A program made the translations under genes and the position numbers. A model generated the notes under the pieces. That model was given only the letters and a program-made list of their open reading frames with translations, had not been told where the DNA came from and did no database searches. Positions 1 through 9,176 of a DNA stretch of 32,665 nt are shown here, one piece after another. This DNA comes from Spirulina subsalsa CS-330 (lineage in GTDB: Bacteria > Cyanobacteriota > Cyanobacteriia > Cyanobacteriales > Spirulinaceae), in NCBI RefSeq assembly GCF_028330765.1, contig NZ_JAQMTY010000019.1:1-32665 (forward strand), in the 5' to 3' direction. Every line of letters starts with the position of its first letter. Positions within the stretch are counted from its first letter, which is position 1.

Positions 1-606
1 ATAGACACTGCCTGCGAGGATGCCGATTGTGGCAATATCTAAGGCGGTTTTGCGGAAGCGGAGTGATGCGGCTTGGGCTTGCCAGTGGGCGATAAGGTGT
101 AAACCGTAGAGGTAGAGCCAGGGGAGGAGGCCGAAGGGGGGAAGTTCACTATTCCAGAGGCGAACGGCTCCGCCGACGGAGAGGGCGTAGAGGGGAAGGG
201 TGCAAGCCAGGACAATTTGGACGGGTTGGGGGATTTTGAAGTGTTTGGCGATCGCAAGCCACCCCAGACTGCCGCTGATCAGGAGTAAATAGGAGGTAAT
301 CCGGGCGGCAATGCCCAGGGGCAGACCGAGGGCGATGAGGGGGTAATACAGCAGGGTCATGCCGGGGGGATACCAGACAATCCAGGTTTGGGTATCTTGG
401 GCGATATCGGTGGCGCTCGGAAGGGTGAGGCTCTGGAGCCAGGGGGTTACGCCTTGGCTCAGTTGTTGGGCGGATTTGAGTAGAACGGCGGCATCGTCAC
501 TGATGTAGTAGGGAATGTGCCAACTGATGGCGAACAGGAGGGTGAGGTTAAAGAGGGCGATCGCATCGGGAACGCGAGCATGTCGCCAGGGACGAAACAT
601 AGGCAT
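1..606 (-). CDS. Partial multi-pass membrane protein, probable GT-C type glycosyltransferase (5' part only)
   Basis: The reading frame is open from an ATG at 606 to the window edge, giving 202 residues without a stop; the C-terminal part lies outside. A second in-frame ATG at 600 is a possible start. The protein is hydrophobic with several likely membrane spans. The first, at about residues 15-30, is followed by an Asp-Asp pair (residues 37-38) in what would be the first periplasmic loop, then a WYPPG motif (about 78-82) before the next span. An acidic pair in the first outer loop and a PPG-containing loop are typical of lipid-linked sugar-using GT-C glycosyltransferases (GT39/PMT-like). The family assignment is inference, because the conserved C-terminal half is missing. 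It is on the same strand as pyrR, 32 bp downstream of it. Confidence 0.65.
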   Translation of the reverse strand, partial: MPMFRPWRHARVPDAIALFNLTLLFAISWHIPYYISDDAAVLLKSAQQLSQGVTPWLQSLTLPSATDIAQDTQTWIVWYPPGMTLLYYPLIALGLPLGIAARITSYLLLISGSLGWLAIAKHFKIPQPVQIVLACTLPLYALSVGGAVRLWNSELPPFGLLPWLYLYGLHLIAHWQAQAASLRFRKTALDIATIGILAGSVY

Positions 607-638
607 GATGGAGAGAACGATTGCTGGACTGCGGTGGA

Positions 639-1178
639 CTAATCCGCTCGGATCAGTTCGACGGCATCGTGGCCGTCGTAGCCTTGGAGATAGACGCGCA
701 CTTGTTCTTCGGAGGCGGTGGGTAGATGTCGCCCGGTGAAGTCGGGGTGAATGGGCAGTTGACGATGGCCGCGATCGACTAATACCGCAAGATAGATGCG
801 ATCCGGACGGCCAAACTCCCCGACGGCGTTGAGGGCTGCCCGCACGGTACGGCCTTTATAAATCACGTCATCGACGAGAACGACGATGCGATCGGTGAGA
901 TCGCAGGGCATGGCACTTTTGGCGGGGGTGCGCATGCCGATGGCCCTGAGGTCATCGCGGTAAAAGGTGATGTCAAGCTGACCGACGGGAATGTCGCAGG
1001 GTTCTAGGGCCATCATTTGGGCGGCGAGGGATTCGGCGAGGGGAACGCCCCGCGTGTGGATGCCGACGAGGACGACGCGGGAGAGGTCGCCGACCTTTTC
1101 GATTACTTCGGAGGCGAGGCGGGTGAGGGTGCGGCGAATTTCGTCGGCGGAGAGGATTTCAACAACGGTGGCAGCCAT
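639..1178 (-). CDS. pyrR: Bifunctional pyrimidine operon regulator / uracil phosphoribosyltransferase PyrR
   Basis: This 179-residue protein is the usual PyrR length. It contains the type I phosphoribosyltransferase PRPP-binding loop [17 protein letters not shown] at about residues 100-116. The N-terminal half has the PyrR pattern around [11 protein letters not shown] (residues 39-49), and the C-terminal half has [14 protein letters not shown]. The frame is open upstream to 1319, but ATG 1178 gives the normal family start (MAATVVEIL); the extra 47 residues look non-coding. PyrR proteins convert uracil and PRPP to UMP, and in many bacteria bind pyr mRNA to control attenuation. No PyrR-binding attenuator is recognisable here and no pyrimidine gene is adjacent, so an RNA-regulatory role is unproven in this genome. 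It lies 94 bp downstream of the caspase-like gene on the same strand. Confidence 0.93.
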   Translation of the reverse strand: MAATVVEILSADEIRRTLTRLASEVIEKVGDLSRVVLVGIHTRGVPLAESLAAQMMALEPCDIPVGQLDITFYRDDLRAIGMRTPAKSAMPCDLTDRIVVLVDDVIYKGRTVRAALNAVGEFGRPDRIYLAVLVDRGHRQLPIHPDFTGRHLPTASEEQVRVYLQGYDGHDAVELIRAD

Positions 1179-1272
1179 AGGCGATCGCAATTCAAACCAG
1201 TAGAACGTATCTTCCTCGCTTACCATAGCCCAATTCTCCGGCAGACTTAACCACGAGAGCGGCTCTTTTCCC

Positions 1273-3462
1273 TCAAACCACCTGATATACCAAGGGCAAT
1301 ACCGCCCAGGCTTCCACATGCAAGGCGTAATGATCGCCGCTGGTGTCGGCGTGGGTGAGGGGTTGGCTGGCGGCGTGGAGGTCTTTGAGGAGGGCTTGGG
1401 TGAGGGGGAGGGGTTTGTCGAGTTCGATGAAGCGATCGCCGTCGCCCTTGGGGGGTGGCAATTGGGCCAGATAGGTGCGCATGGTGGGGAATGGGGCCCG
1501 ACTACAGATGATATAGAGTTGGGTGAGTCCGGACGTGCCTGCCATTAGGCCGGTGAGGGTCGAGGGGTTCGAGGGGTGGGGCAGTGTCAGGGAGGTGTTA
1601 GCCTCAATGACCCAATGGGATGCGTCGCTGGTGGCGGGAGGATAGAGGGCGATCGCTTTACTGCGACTATCCAACCCCACCACCATCGTATAGAGGGGTT
1701 GATCACCAAAGTTTTCAATCTGGTATTGCACCATTCCCCCAAGGGGTAGGGTGGTGAAGGCTTGGGTGGTGAGATCCGCCACGGGGGGCGCGATCTGACG
1801 AGCGCGGCGGGTGGTTTGGATGGCGAGGAGACTGGGCTGGGGTTTGATCAACCGGAGCGAAACCTGGACGGGGAGTTGCGAGGAACCCGCATTCACCAAC
1901 AAACGCCACCATTTGGCAGCGAGGAGGGTGGCAAAGGTGGGCACTAAGCGATTGATCGCGAGTTTAACCGCTTCTTCAGACCCGCCGATGGTGTTGGCAA
2001 TGGGCACACCGCCGGCTGAGTAGAGTTCATAGCCTTGGATGAGGTTTTTTTGGGTGCTGGCGATCGCCACGGGAGTGACAGAACCGCTCCGACTGAGGAG
2101 GTAGTCCGTTGCTTGCTCCCCGGCGAGCACCACATTAGCCACACTCTTGATATTGGCGAGGGCGCTGGTGGCATCGACCCGCTCAATCCGTTGCAGGCTG
2201 TGATCCAGGGCAATGGTTAACCCCAAATTACGCGGCAAGGCTCGCACCCATTCCTGAACGCGATCGCCCACTTGGGGCCGGGGTTCATTGTCCAAGGACA
2301 TCGCCTTCGCCGTCAGTTTCAACGCCGAGCGCAATTGGAGAATGCCCCCCACCTCGCCCTTCTCGGTCATGACTCGAACCTGCGATCGCCCCTCCATCTG
2401 ATTCCACACCCACGGCACCATCCCCCCCAATTTCAACTGCACCTCGTTGGAATTGGGGTCTACCGCCGCCACATAACCTTCCACTCCCGTCGGGGCGATG
2501 GGGGTAATGGCGTAGGGAAGCACCGCTTGCGGGGTCTTGGCTTTGCCCCACAGGTACGGTTGTTGATCGGCAATGGGAACGAGGGTTTCGCTTAAATGTT
2601 TGAGGGTCATCAAGACCGTGGGCGAAGGGGTCATTTCCCAGAGCCATTGGGTGAGGCTATAGGTCAATAAGCCCGCACTAAAGCCCCGCCAGCGGCCTTC
2701 GAGGGCAGCTTCACTGCCCAAGAGCACCCCTGGATATTGCTCCCAACGGGATGCGGAGGAATGGCCAAGGCGTGTTTTTTTGCCAAGGCTTTGCTGGAGT
2801 TGGGCCGCCACTGCTAATTCTGCTTGGCTAGGGTGTTCGGCGGGGGCATCGGGATGAGCCCGCGATCGCCAACTCCCCTGGAGCAATTGCCCAAAACTTT
2901 GATAGGCGGTATCGAGCACCACCGTCACCCGCCGCGTTGCCAGGGACTGCACCAGCAGCAGCAGCGTTTCTTCGAGAATGCCATTGCCCACCACTTCCGT
3001 CGCTTCGGCGGTTTCGCGGTCTACCGAGACGAGGCGATTGGTGAGGATCGTTTGTTCCGGGTCGCAGTGGACTTGGGCCCCGTAGCCGCTGAAGTGAAAG
3101 ACCACCGTATCGTCTTCCTGGGCCTGTTTGATCAGATGTTCTTGGAACGCCGTTTCAATATTTTCCCGTGTCCCTTGTTGATCCGTAATCGTGACAATAT
3201 CCGCCGGCTGGAACCCCAACCGATGGATCAACACTTCCCGCTGCAATTCCACATCCATCCCACACCCTTCTAAAGAGGGATGGTGGGGATAGTTGTCGAT
3301 CCCCACCAAGAGCGCAAGTTTGCGGCGATTTGTTGCGGTGACGGTTTTTTGGTACTCTGTCGCAGCCGCTGCCCAACTGGGGGGTGGAGCGATCGCGCCT
3401 GCTCCAGTGGCCAGTAGTGTGAGCCCGACCTGTTGCAAAAAGGTACGTCGATCCAATCTCAT
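1273..3462 (-). CDS. Tat-exported caspase-fold (peptidase C14) protein with lost catalytic dyad: pseudo-orthocaspase
   Basis: The 729-residue protein starts with a twin-arginine signal (DRRTFLQQ, residues 4-11), a hydrophobic stretch and a likely cleavage after the SWAAAA region. A caspase p20-like domain follows at about 48-300: [12 protein letters not shown] (48-59), [12 protein letters not shown] (120-131) and [13 protein letters not shown] (179-191). In active members the p20 motifs read SGHG and D-x-C, giving a His/Cys dyad. Here the His position is Tyr127 and the Cys position is Ala186, so proteolysis is not expected. Cyanobacterial caspase homologues with a replaced dyad (often Tyr/Ser) have been described as pseudo-orthocaspases; Tyr/Ala is the combination seen here. 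The C-terminal 350 or so residues resemble the accessory region of cyanobacterial caspase-like proteins, but I recognise no named domain there. The role is probably scaffolding or binding in the periplasm; this is inference. Confidence 0.85.
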   Translation of the reverse strand: MRLDRRTFLQQVGLTLLATGAGAIAPPPSWAAAATEYQKTVTATNRRKLALLVGIDNYPHHPSLEGCGMDVELQREVLIHRLGFQPADIVTITDQQGTRENIETAFQEHLIKQAQEDDTVVFHFSGYGAQVHCDPEQTILTNRLVSVDRETAEATEVVGNGILEETLLLLVQSLATRRVTVVLDTAYQSFGQLLQGSWRSRAHPDAPAEHPSQAELAVAAQLQQSLGKKTRLGHSSASRWEQYPGVLLGSEAALEGRWRGFSAGLLTYSLTQWLWEMTPSPTVLMTLKHLSETLVPIADQQPYLWGKAKTPQAVLPYAITPIAPTGVEGYVAAVDPNSNEVQLKLGGMVPWVWNQMEGRSQVRVMTEKGEVGGILQLRSALKLTAKAMSLDNEPRPQVGDRVQEWVRALPRNLGLTIALDHSLQRIERVDATSALANIKSVANVVLAGEQATDYLLSRSGSVTPVAIASTQKNLIQGYELYSAGGVPIANTIGGSEEAVKLAINRLVPTFATLLAAKWWRLLVNAGSSQLPVQVSLRLIKPQPSLLAIQTTRRARQIAPPVADLTTQAFTTLPLGGMVQYQIENFGDQPLYTMVVGLDSRSKAIALYPPATSDASHWVIEANTSLTLPHPSNPSTLTGLMAGTSGLTQLYIICSRAPFPTMRTYLAQLPPPKGDGDRFIELDKPLPLTQALLKDLHAASQPLTHADTSGDHYALHVEAWAVLPLVYQVV

Positions 3463-3620
3463 ACCAACCTATGCTGCTGATGTGCGAATGCTTTGCTATC
3501 AGCCTATCAGCAATTGGACATCCTCAACAGATTAAAAACCCAATACCGATAAGCTGACATTATACGAGAGCGCGTCTCAACCCAACCCCCGTCATCCCTG
3601 TAACCCATCCCTACAACCAA

Positions 3621-3643
3621 ACAAGGGGCTTAAAGCCCCTTGT
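3621..3643 (-). terminator. Hairpin at the 3' end of sat, probable intrinsic terminator
   Basis: The arms ACAAGGGGCTT and AAGCCCCTTGT flank a single base. The hairpin lies 34 bp downstream of the sat stop codon. Read on the minus strand, the stem is followed by the T-rich tract TTGG/TTG. It also faces the caspase promoter region. Nearly the same palindrome occurs at 20918-20943, so this is a repeated terminator module. Confidence 0.6.
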
Positions 3644-3676
3644 CTTTCACCGTGAAGCCGATGTTGACGGCGGGCC

Positions 3677-4840
3677 CTAGCCCTGCATCGCTCGGATCAA
3701 CTCCTGCGCCACTTCCGGCCGCGAAAATTCCGGCGGCGGTAACTTCCCGTCCCGCAACAAGGCCCGCACCTTCGTCCCCGACAGATGCACCCGTTCTTCC
3801 GGCGCACTCGGACTCGTTTTCGTCGTTGCCATCTGACCCGTGCGGGTGCAATAGAAAGCGTGCTCAAACTTCATCGGGATAATCCCCAATTCATCCGGCT
3901 TAAACTCATCAAAAATATGCTGAGCATCATAGGTTCCGTAATAGTCCCCCACCCCCGCATGATCGCGTCCAACGATGAAATGGGTACAGCCGTAATTCTT
4001 CCGAATCAGAGCATGGAAAATCGCCTCACGGGGCCCCGCATAGCGCATCGCCGAGGGGTTAATCGCCAAAATCACCCGGTCTTGGGGGAAATAGCGATCC
4101 ATCATGATTTCATAACATCGCATCCGTACATCCGCCGGAATGTCATCGCTTTTCGTCGCTCCAACGAGGGGATGCAAAAAGAGACCATCAACGGTTTCAA
4201 GGGCGCATTTTTGGATATATTCGTGGGCGCGGTGGATCGGGTTGCGGGTTTGGAAGCCCACCACGGTTTTCCAGCCTGCCTCTTGAAACTTCGCCCGCGA
4301 CACTGCCGGATCAATCTGATACTGCGGAAAGAGCGGATGGGGATCGCGCTGCAACAACCAAATGGGCCCCGCTAGATTAATCGGCCCTTGGTCGTACACC
4401 ACTTTCACGCCGGGGTGCTTGTCTTCGTCGGTGCGATAGACGTTCACTGCTTCGTGGGTTTTGTTGTAGCGGTATTTTTGGGTCAGTTCGAGCACGCCGA
4501 CAAATCGCCCGGTGGGATCATCCAAACGCACCCAGCTTCCTTCTTTGAGGGGTTCGGCGATGTCTTCGGTGACGGAGAGGGTGACGGGGACGGCCCAGGG
4601 TAAACCGTTGGCGAGGCGCATATCGGTGACGACGGTTTCATAGTCCCCTTGCTCCATGAAGCCGATGAGGGGACTAAAGCCACCGATCGCAATCATGACT
4701 AAATCGGAAAAGGCCCGCTCATCAAGTTGAACGCGGGGCAAGCTTTCGGCCTGTTCGCGAAATTCGTTGCCTTCGGCTGCGGTGGCAATCCGATTAATTA
4801 AATGCCCGCCGTGGGCCGGAATCTGATCGTGGGTGCTCAT
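3677..4840 (-). CDS. sat: Sulfate adenylyltransferase (ATP sulfurylase)
   Basis: This enzyme catalyses the first step of assimilatory sulfate reduction: ATP plus sulfate gives adenosine 5'-phosphosulfate and pyrophosphate, in the cytoplasm. The 388-residue protein matches the single-chain bacterial type without a fused APS kinase domain. The signature motifs are intact: [11 protein letters not shown] (about 197-207), which binds ATP and sulfate; [10 protein letters not shown] (264-273); and [12 protein letters not shown] (291-302). A PUA-like N-terminal region precedes the catalytic domain. The frame extends 14 codons upstream to 4882, but ATG 4840 ([10 protein letters not shown]) is the expected start. 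It is apparently monocistronic, with a hairpin terminator at 3621-3643 and a roughly 400 bp upstream intergenic region. Confidence 0.96.
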   Translation of the reverse strand: MSTHDQIPAHGGHLINRIATAAEGNEFREQAESLPRVQLDERAFSDLVMIAIGGFSPLIGFMEQGDYETVVTDMRLANGLPWAVPVTLSVTEDIAEPLKEGSWVRLDDPTGRFVGVLELTQKYRYNKTHEAVNVYRTDEDKHPGVKVVYDQGPINLAGPIWLLQRDPHPLFPQYQIDPAVSRAKFQEAGWKTVVGFQTRNPIHRAHEYIQKCALETVDGLFLHPLVGATKSDDIPADVRMRCYEIMMDRYFPQDRVILAINPSAMRYAGPREAIFHALIRKNYGCTHFIVGRDHAGVGDYYGTYDAQHIFDEFKPDELGIIPMKFEHAFYCTRTGQMATTKTSPSAPEERVHLSGTKVRALLRDGKLPPPEFSRPEVAQELIRAMQG

Positions 4841-5139
4841 AGGTGCTGGATTGTTTGGAGTTCCGGCTATTGATCCTAGCAAGAGGTGGTCTGTTCCGCA
4901 TAGTTTTCAGATTGGGCGGGGCCGGGTTGGCAGGGCGGGGCAAGGGGATGATGACTATGGGGAACGATGGGAGGAATCGGAGGGCAGGCAGGATGTCAAG
5001 GTGGTTTTACCTGAAAAACTCTATCTGTCGTCAGGGACGGTGTTGCGATCGCCTGCCCCGGACTCTTGTTTTTAAATTGACCATTGACAGACAAAACACG
5101 CATTTTGGGTTGAGAATTGCTGGTGCTGATTTTGGCAGA
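4841..5139. other. Non-coding region upstream of sat and of the AbiF RNA unit
   Basis: About 300 bp with no convincing gene. Short open frames here have no start context or family resemblance. It must hold the sat promoter, reading leftward. The ten bases ATTGACAGAC occur twice (5083-5092 and 5139-5148). The second copy forms the -35 box of the RNA promoter described next; the first lacks a credible -10 box at the right distance. Composition changes from GC-rich to AT-richer near 5070, which may mark the left edge of an acquired segment. Confidence 0.5.
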
Positions 5140-5168
5140 TTGACAGACCAAGAGCAATTAGCTACACT
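5140..5168 (+). promoter_or_regulatory. Sigma70-type promoter of the small RNA upstream of abiF
   Basis: A perfect -35 box TTGACA (5140-5145), a 17-base spacer and a -10 box TACACT (5163-5168, four of six consensus positions) predict transcription from about 5174-5176. This is among the best promoter matches I see in the window, and it points at the structured RNA and abiF. Confidence 0.6.
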
Positions 5169-5174
5169 AGACTG

Positions 5175-5234
5175 TAATAGAACCCGCCCAGGCTCTCGTA
5201 TGCAAGTACATCCTCAAAGTGGCGGGTCATTTTT
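5175..5234 (+). ncRNA. Short structured RNA with its own terminator, candidate abiF-associated RNA
   Basis: The predicted transcript of about 60 nt runs from the promoter at 5140-5168 to a T-run at 5230-5234. A 7-bp GC-rich stem, ACCCGCC (5182-5188) with GGCGGGT (5221-5227), encloses a 32-nt loop. Inside the loop, AGG (5190-5192) can pair with CCT (5212-5214), and GTA (5198-5200) with TAC (5207-5209). The outer stem followed by TTTTT is a plausible intrinsic terminator, so the RNA could be released as a discrete molecule. Abi_2/AbiF genes in many bacteria are preceded by a conserved structured RNA (the abiF RNA motif), and position and size fit. No covariance-model comparison was possible, so family membership is inference. 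Confidence 0.6.
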
Positions 5235-5246
5235 ATGATTTAAATA

Positions 5247-6128
5247 ATGTCCCAGCGTTTTACAAAGTCTCCTAAAACTGTTGCAGAACAAATTTTACTG
5301 TTGCAAAAGCGTGGGCTAATCATTCCTGATCATAACGACGCTGAACAGTCTCTTTCTCAGATTAATTACTATCGACTGAAGGCATATTTCCTGCCCTTTG
5401 AGCGAGATCATACCCATATATTCAAAGAAAATACGAGTTTTTCTGATATTTTAACCCTCTACACTTTTGATAGGAAGCTTAGACTTCATCTCTTAGATGC
5501 CCTAGAGCGTATCGAAATTTCGATCAGGCGACATTTCGCCTATGAGCTTTCTATGGATTCTGGTGCTCACGCTCATTTACAATCAGGGCTTTTTAATCGC
5601 TATTGGCAATCAAATATTGAGTATCTTAAGCAGCGAGTCCAGGAATCTACTGAAGACTTTATCGAGCATTTCAAAAACAATTATTCTGAGGATCTACCTC
5701 CTCTTTGGGTCGTTGTAGAGGTAATGTACTTTCGTACAGTATCATATTGGCTTTCATCACTCAAAAAAGATATTGTGAAGCGAAGAATTGCCAAGCACTA
5801 TCAAATTAGTCCACAAGTTTTAGTCTCTTGGGTACATTACCTTTCAGTCATCAGAAATACCTGTGCTCATCATTCGAGACTTTGGAATCGGGAAATTTTG
5901 ATCCAACCCAAACAGGTTAAACAAAAGTCTCATATCTTAAACGGTGTTCTAACGACTCAAGGACGAACTTATAATGCCTTAGTGATTATGCTTTATTTAA
6001 TGGATCAAATCGATCCCAAGCATCAGTGGGGAAAACACCTGTTGACTCTAGTTGAATCTTGTCCACAGCCTAAAGCATCAATGGGGTTTCCTGAGGGGTG
6101 GGAACGTTGTGCAATTTGGCAAAGATAA
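5247..6128 (+). CDS. AbiF/Abi_2 (AbiD) family abortive-infection protein, HEPN ribonuclease-like
   Basis: The 293-residue protein fits the Abi_2 family from end to end: N-terminal KTVAEQILLLQKRGLII, then the INYYRLKAYFLPFE block (39-52), FDRKLRLHLLDALERIEISIR (74-94), DLPPLWVVVEVMYF (149-162), and the hallmark SVIRNTCAHHSRLWNR (200-215). Arg203-Asn-x3-His208 in that block is an RX4H HEPN ribonuclease motif. Abi_2 proteins act in phage defence by abortive infection, presumably by cutting RNA, and AbiF-like HEPN proteins have been proposed as relatives of Cas13. The ATG lies only 12 bp after the T-run of the upstream RNA and has no clear Shine-Dalgarno sequence, so expression may need read-through of that terminator. 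Base composition is AT-richer than sat and lpdA, which suggests horizontal acquisition. No other gene is paired with it. Confidence 0.9.
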   Translation: MSQRFTKSPKTVAEQILLLQKRGLIIPDHNDAEQSLSQINYYRLKAYFLPFERDHTHIFKENTSFSDILTLYTFDRKLRLHLLDALERIEISIRRHFAYELSMDSGAHAHLQSGLFNRYWQSNIEYLKQRVQESTEDFIEHFKNNYSEDLPPLWVVVEVMYFRTVSYWLSSLKKDIVKRRIAKHYQISPQVLVSWVHYLSVIRNTCAHHSRLWNREILIQPKQVKQKSHILNGVLTTQGRTYNALVIMLYLMDQIDPKHQWGKHLLTLVESCPQPKASMGFPEGWERCAIWQR

Positions 6129-6154
6129 TGGTGATGTGGCTTGTGAGCAAGTAG

Positions 6155-6171
6155 GGTGGGCAGTGCCCACC
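6155..6171. repeat. Short perfect palindrome after abiF
   Basis: GGTGGGCA and TGCCCACC flank a single G (17 bp), 26 bp after the abiF stop codon. It has no T-run, so it is a weak terminator at best. It resembles the short dispersed inverted repeats common in cyanobacterial intergenic DNA, and may help isolate abiF from lpdA. Confidence 0.5.
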
Positions 6172-6352
6172 AGAGATAAGGGTTTCTCTCCTGACTTAGG
6201 CACAACCGAGGGCTGAGGGTCGTTGAAGCCCGATCGCTGACCCTGGGACAGGTTTAGGGGGCGCGAGAGTGCGATCGCTTCTCCTTTATAATTGTTGGGC
6301 TGCCGTTGCTCAACGACCGGCAGCCAGTAGACCAGCAAGTAACACAGATCCT

Positions 6353-7777
6353 ATGAGTTTCGATTATGACGTGATCATTATTGGTGCAGGGGTTGGCGGC
6401 CATGGGGCAGCCCTGCATGCGGTGCAATGTGGATTGAAAACCGCGATCGTAGAAGCCGCCGAGATGGGAGGAACCTGTGTGAATCGGGGCTGCATTCCCT
6501 CCAAGGCCTTGTTAGCCGCCTCTGGGCGCGTGCGCGAACTGCGCGATCGCCATCATCTTGAAGCCATGGGAGTCCACCTCAGCAGCGTTAGTTTTGATCG
6601 AGGCGCGATCGCGAACCACGCCACCAACCTCGTCGATAAAATTCGCGGCGACCTCACCAACAGCCTCAAACGGTTGGGAGTGGACACCTTGACCGGCTGG
6701 GGACGCATCGACGGGCCGCAAAAAGTCGGCGTGAAATCCGGCAACAGTGAAAGCTTCTTCACCGCCAAAAACATCATCATTTCCACTGGCTCCGTTCCCT
6801 TCGTTCCCCCCGGCATCGAAATCGACGGCAAAACCGTCTACACCAGCGACGACGCGGTACGCCTCGAAAGCCTGCCCCAATGGATTGCGATTATCGGTAG
6901 CGGCTACATTGGCCTGGAATTTTCCGATGTCTATTCGGCCCTGGGTTGCGAAATCACGATGATCGAAGCCCTCGATACATTGATGCCCGGTTTTGACCCC
7001 GATATCGCTAAAATCGCCGAGCGCCTCCTCCTCAAAGGCCGTGACATCGAAACCTATCAAGGCGTGCTTGCGAAGAAAATCACCCCCGGTGCGCCCGTGG
7101 TGATCGAACTCGCCGACGCGAAAACCAAAGAAACCATCGACGTGCTCGAAGTGGATGCCTGCCTCGTCGCCACGGGGCGAATTCCCGCCACGAAAAATCT
7201 AGGGCTGGAAACCGTGGGCGTGGCCACCGATCGCCGGGGTTTCATTGATGTTAACGACAAAATGGAAGTGATCCTCGACGGTCAACCCGTGCCCAACCTC
7301 TACGCGATCGGGGATGCGACGGGTAAGATGATGCTGGCCCATGCGGCTTCGGCTCAGGGGGTAGTGGCGATTGAGAATATGTGCGATCGCACCAAAACCA
7401 TCCAATACAACAGCATCCCCGCCGCTGCCTTCACCCATCCGGAAATCAGCTATGTGGGCCTCAGCGAACCCCAAGCTAAAGCTAAAGCGGACGAAGAAGG
7501 GTTCAAAATTGCCACGGCGAAAACCTATTTTAAAGGCAACTCCAAAGCCCTGGCCGAAGGGGAAACCGACGGCATCGCTAAGATCATCTATCGCCCGGAT
7601 ACGGGGGAATTGCTCGGCGTGCATATCATCGGCATCCATGCATCGGACTTGATCCAAGAGGCGGCCAATGCGATCGCTGACGGCAAACCCGTCCAAGCCT
7701 TGGCCTTCAATGTCCACACTCACCCCACCCTCTCAGAAGTCCTCGACGAAGCGTTTAAACGCGCCAAAGTCGCGTGA
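6353..7777 (+). CDS. lpdA: Dihydrolipoyl dehydrogenase (E3 of 2-oxo acid dehydrogenase complexes)
   Basis: The 474-residue flavoprotein reoxidises dihydrolipoamide with NAD+ in the pyruvate dehydrogenase and/or glycine cleavage systems. It shows an N-terminal FAD Rossmann motif ([14 protein letters not shown], 7-20), the redox-active disulfide TCVNRGC (Cys42 and Cys47), an NAD-binding Rossmann motif in the middle ([13 protein letters not shown]), the second FAD motif ([18 protein letters not shown]), and the C-terminal active-site His/Glu pair in HTHPTLSE (about His457 and Glu462). The frame is open 28 codons further upstream, but ATG 6353 ([11 protein letters not shown]) is the family start. 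trpC follows after a repeat-containing gap of about 105 bp. Confidence 0.95.
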   Translation: MSFDYDVIIIGAGVGGHGAALHAVQCGLKTAIVEAAEMGGTCVNRGCIPSKALLAASGRVRELRDRHHLEAMGVHLSSVSFDRGAIANHATNLVDKIRGDLTNSLKRLGVDTLTGWGRIDGPQKVGVKSGNSESFFTAKNIIISTGSVPFVPPGIEIDGKTVYTSDDAVRLESLPQWIAIIGSGYIGLEFSDVYSALGCEITMIEALDTLMPGFDPDIAKIAERLLLKGRDIETYQGVLAKKITPGAPVVIELADAKTKETIDVLEVDACLVATGRIPATKNLGLETVGVATDRRGFIDVNDKMEVILDGQPVPNLYAIGDATGKMMLAHAASAQGVVAIENMCDRTKTIQYNSIPAAAFTHPEISYVGLSEPQAKAKADEEGFKIATAKTYFKGNSKALAEGETDGIAKIIYRPDTGELLGVHIIGIHASDLIQEAANAIADGKPVQALAFNVHTHPTLSEVLDEAFKRAKVA

Positions 7778-7778
7778 T

Positions 7779-7855
7779 CCCCTCACCCAACCCTCTCCCG
7801 CTGGAGAGGGCTTTTCGCCTCCTTTCTCCCGTGGGAGAAGGGCCGGGGATGAGGG
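7779..7855. repeat. Double-hairpin intergenic repeat, copy 1
   Basis: The segment between lpdA and trpC consists of two adjacent imperfect palindromes: CCCTCTCCCG with its complement CTGGAGAGGG, then CTTTCTCCCG with TGGGAGAAGG. It is bounded by CCCTCACCC and GGGGATGAGGG. Related copies lie at 10329-10422 and 15976-16051. All three sit immediately after a stop codon, as expected for a REP-like element tolerated downstream of genes that may also attenuate transcription. Confidence 0.7.
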
Positions 7856-7882
7856 CAACATAGATACTGTTCCAACCAACCC

Positions 7883-8770
7883 ATGGAAATTCGCCGCATT
7901 AATCCGAGTCCATCCGTCAATACTGATCCCCTCTGCTATCAAGCCCGACGGCCCGATAGTGAGCCACGCCATATTTTGGAAAAAATTGTTTGGCATAAGG
8001 AGGCAGAGGTGGCGCGGTGGCGCGATCGCACCCCCTTGATTCAACTACGTCAACAGATCCAAGCCGTTGCCCCACCCCTCGATTTTTACGCAGCCCTGCG
8101 GGAGAGTGAGCGGCAACCCGCCCTGATCGCAGAGGTAAAAAAAGCCTCACCGAGCAAGGGTGTGATTCGGGAAGACTTTGATCCGGTGGCGATCGCCCAA
8201 GCCTACGAACAGGCCGGGGCGAATTGTCTCTCGGTGCTCACCGATGCGGAATTTTTCCAAGGCAGTTTTGAAAATCTGTCCCTCGTCCGGGCAGCGGTTA
8301 ACATCCCGCTGCTCTGTAAAGAATTTATCCTCTACCCCTATCAAATTTTTCTCGCCCGTAAGCATGGGGCCGATGCGATTTTGCTGATTGCGGCGATTTT
8401 GAGTGATCAGGATTTGACCTATTTCGTTAAAATTATTCGCAGTTTAGGCATGACCCCGTTGCTTGAAGTGCATAATTTAGCAGAATTAGATCGCGTCTTA
8501 GGCATTGATAGGGTTAATTTAGTGGGGATTAATAATCGCAACCTTGCGGATTTTTCCGTGGATTTAGCCACCACCCGTGACTTAATCACCGCCCGTCAGG
8601 AGGCGATCGCGGCCCGCAATATCCTCCTTGTCAGTGAATCGGGAATCCATACCCCGGCTGACCTTGCCACGGTACAAACTGCCGGAGCAAACGCCGTTTT
8701 GATTGGGGAATCCCTCGTTAAACAGCCCGATCCCGGTGCTGCGATTCAGACCCTATTCCAAGATCGCTAA
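7883..8770 (+). CDS. trpC: Indole-3-glycerol phosphate synthase
   Basis: This enzyme forms indole-3-glycerol phosphate from CdRP, the fourth step from chorismate in tryptophan synthesis. The (beta/alpha)8-barrel motifs are all present: [15 protein letters not shown] with its catalytic lysines, [59 protein letters not shown] and AVLIGESLV. At 295 residues it is longer than the usual 250-270; the extra length is an N-terminal segment (about 1-35) typical of cyanobacterial TrpC proteins. It is monofunctional, with no fused TrpF. It follows lpdA on the same strand. No trp leader peptide or T-box is apparent. Confidence 0.95.
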   Translation: MEIRRINPSPSVNTDPLCYQARRPDSEPRHILEKIVWHKEAEVARWRDRTPLIQLRQQIQAVAPPLDFYAALRESERQPALIAEVKKASPSKGVIREDFDPVAIAQAYEQAGANCLSVLTDAEFFQGSFENLSLVRAAVNIPLLCKEFILYPYQIFLARKHGADAILLIAAILSDQDLTYFVKIIRSLGMTPLLEVHNLAELDRVLGIDRVNLVGINNRNLADFSVDLATTRDLITARQEAIAARNILLVSESGIHTPADLATVQTAGANAVLIGESLVKQPDPGAAIQTLFQDR

Positions 8771-8841
8771 GATTGTGAAGATAGTGCGATCGCTTCATCC
8801 CTATGGGACAATAACTATACCTTTCGCCCCGCCCCTGCTCC

Positions 8842-9123
8842 ATGGATCAAATCCCATTACCTTCACTGGTTCATTACGAACTGCTGCTCCAACTCCTGGA
8901 GCGTCAGAGTATTCATGCGGTAGATCACAATTCAGCCCTCCGGGAGCAGATTCAACAACTGATCATCACGATTCGCAAAGCCTTGGCCCAGCAGCGTCAG
9001 ATTGAAACAATCTGCAATCAGGCCAATATTGACTATGAGCATCGCTGGTCGTTGAATAGTGTGGGCGCGATGGCCAATGATGACGATGCGTTGCCACAAG
9101 TGTTCCAAAGCCTCGAACAATAA
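8842..9123 (+). CDS. Small conserved cyanobacterial protein (DUF5340-like), function unknown
   Basis: This is a 93-residue acidic helical protein starting MDQIPLPSLVHYELLLQLLE. Residues 10-70 look like two or three amphipathic helices rich in Gln, Leu and Ile. There is no signal peptide, membrane span or catalytic motif. The N-terminal LPLPSxVHYELLLQLLERQ pattern resembles a cyanobacteria-restricted family annotated DUF5340, recalled rather than searched. The gene sits between trpC and the aminotransferase on the same strand. Confidence 0.7.
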   Translation: MDQIPLPSLVHYELLLQLLERQSIHAVDHNSALREQIQQLIITIRKALAQQRQIETICNQANIDYEHRWSLNSVGAMANDDDALPQVFQSLEQ

Positions 9124-9176
9124 CACCCTAGACCCGCTGGTTTGGGTTGCACCCCACTTCTTTTAACTTTCACGCC

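Noticed and set aside
39-257. A 72-residue minus-strand open frame inside the first 260 bases
   Set aside because: It is a shadow of the longer frame that is open from 606 to the window edge, which has clear membrane-protein character.
1179-1319. A 47-residue N-terminal extension of PyrR
   Set aside because: It runs beyond the normal PyrR start and overlaps the 3' end of the caspase-like gene; its residues do not look like protein of this family.
5083-5112. The first ATTGACAGAC copy as a second promoter for the AbiF RNA
   Set aside because: No -10-like hexamer lies 16-18 bases downstream; only the second copy has one.
4833-5238. Open frames on the plus strand upstream of abiF
   Set aside because: They lack ribosome sites and family resemblance, and overlap the sat start and the RNA unit.
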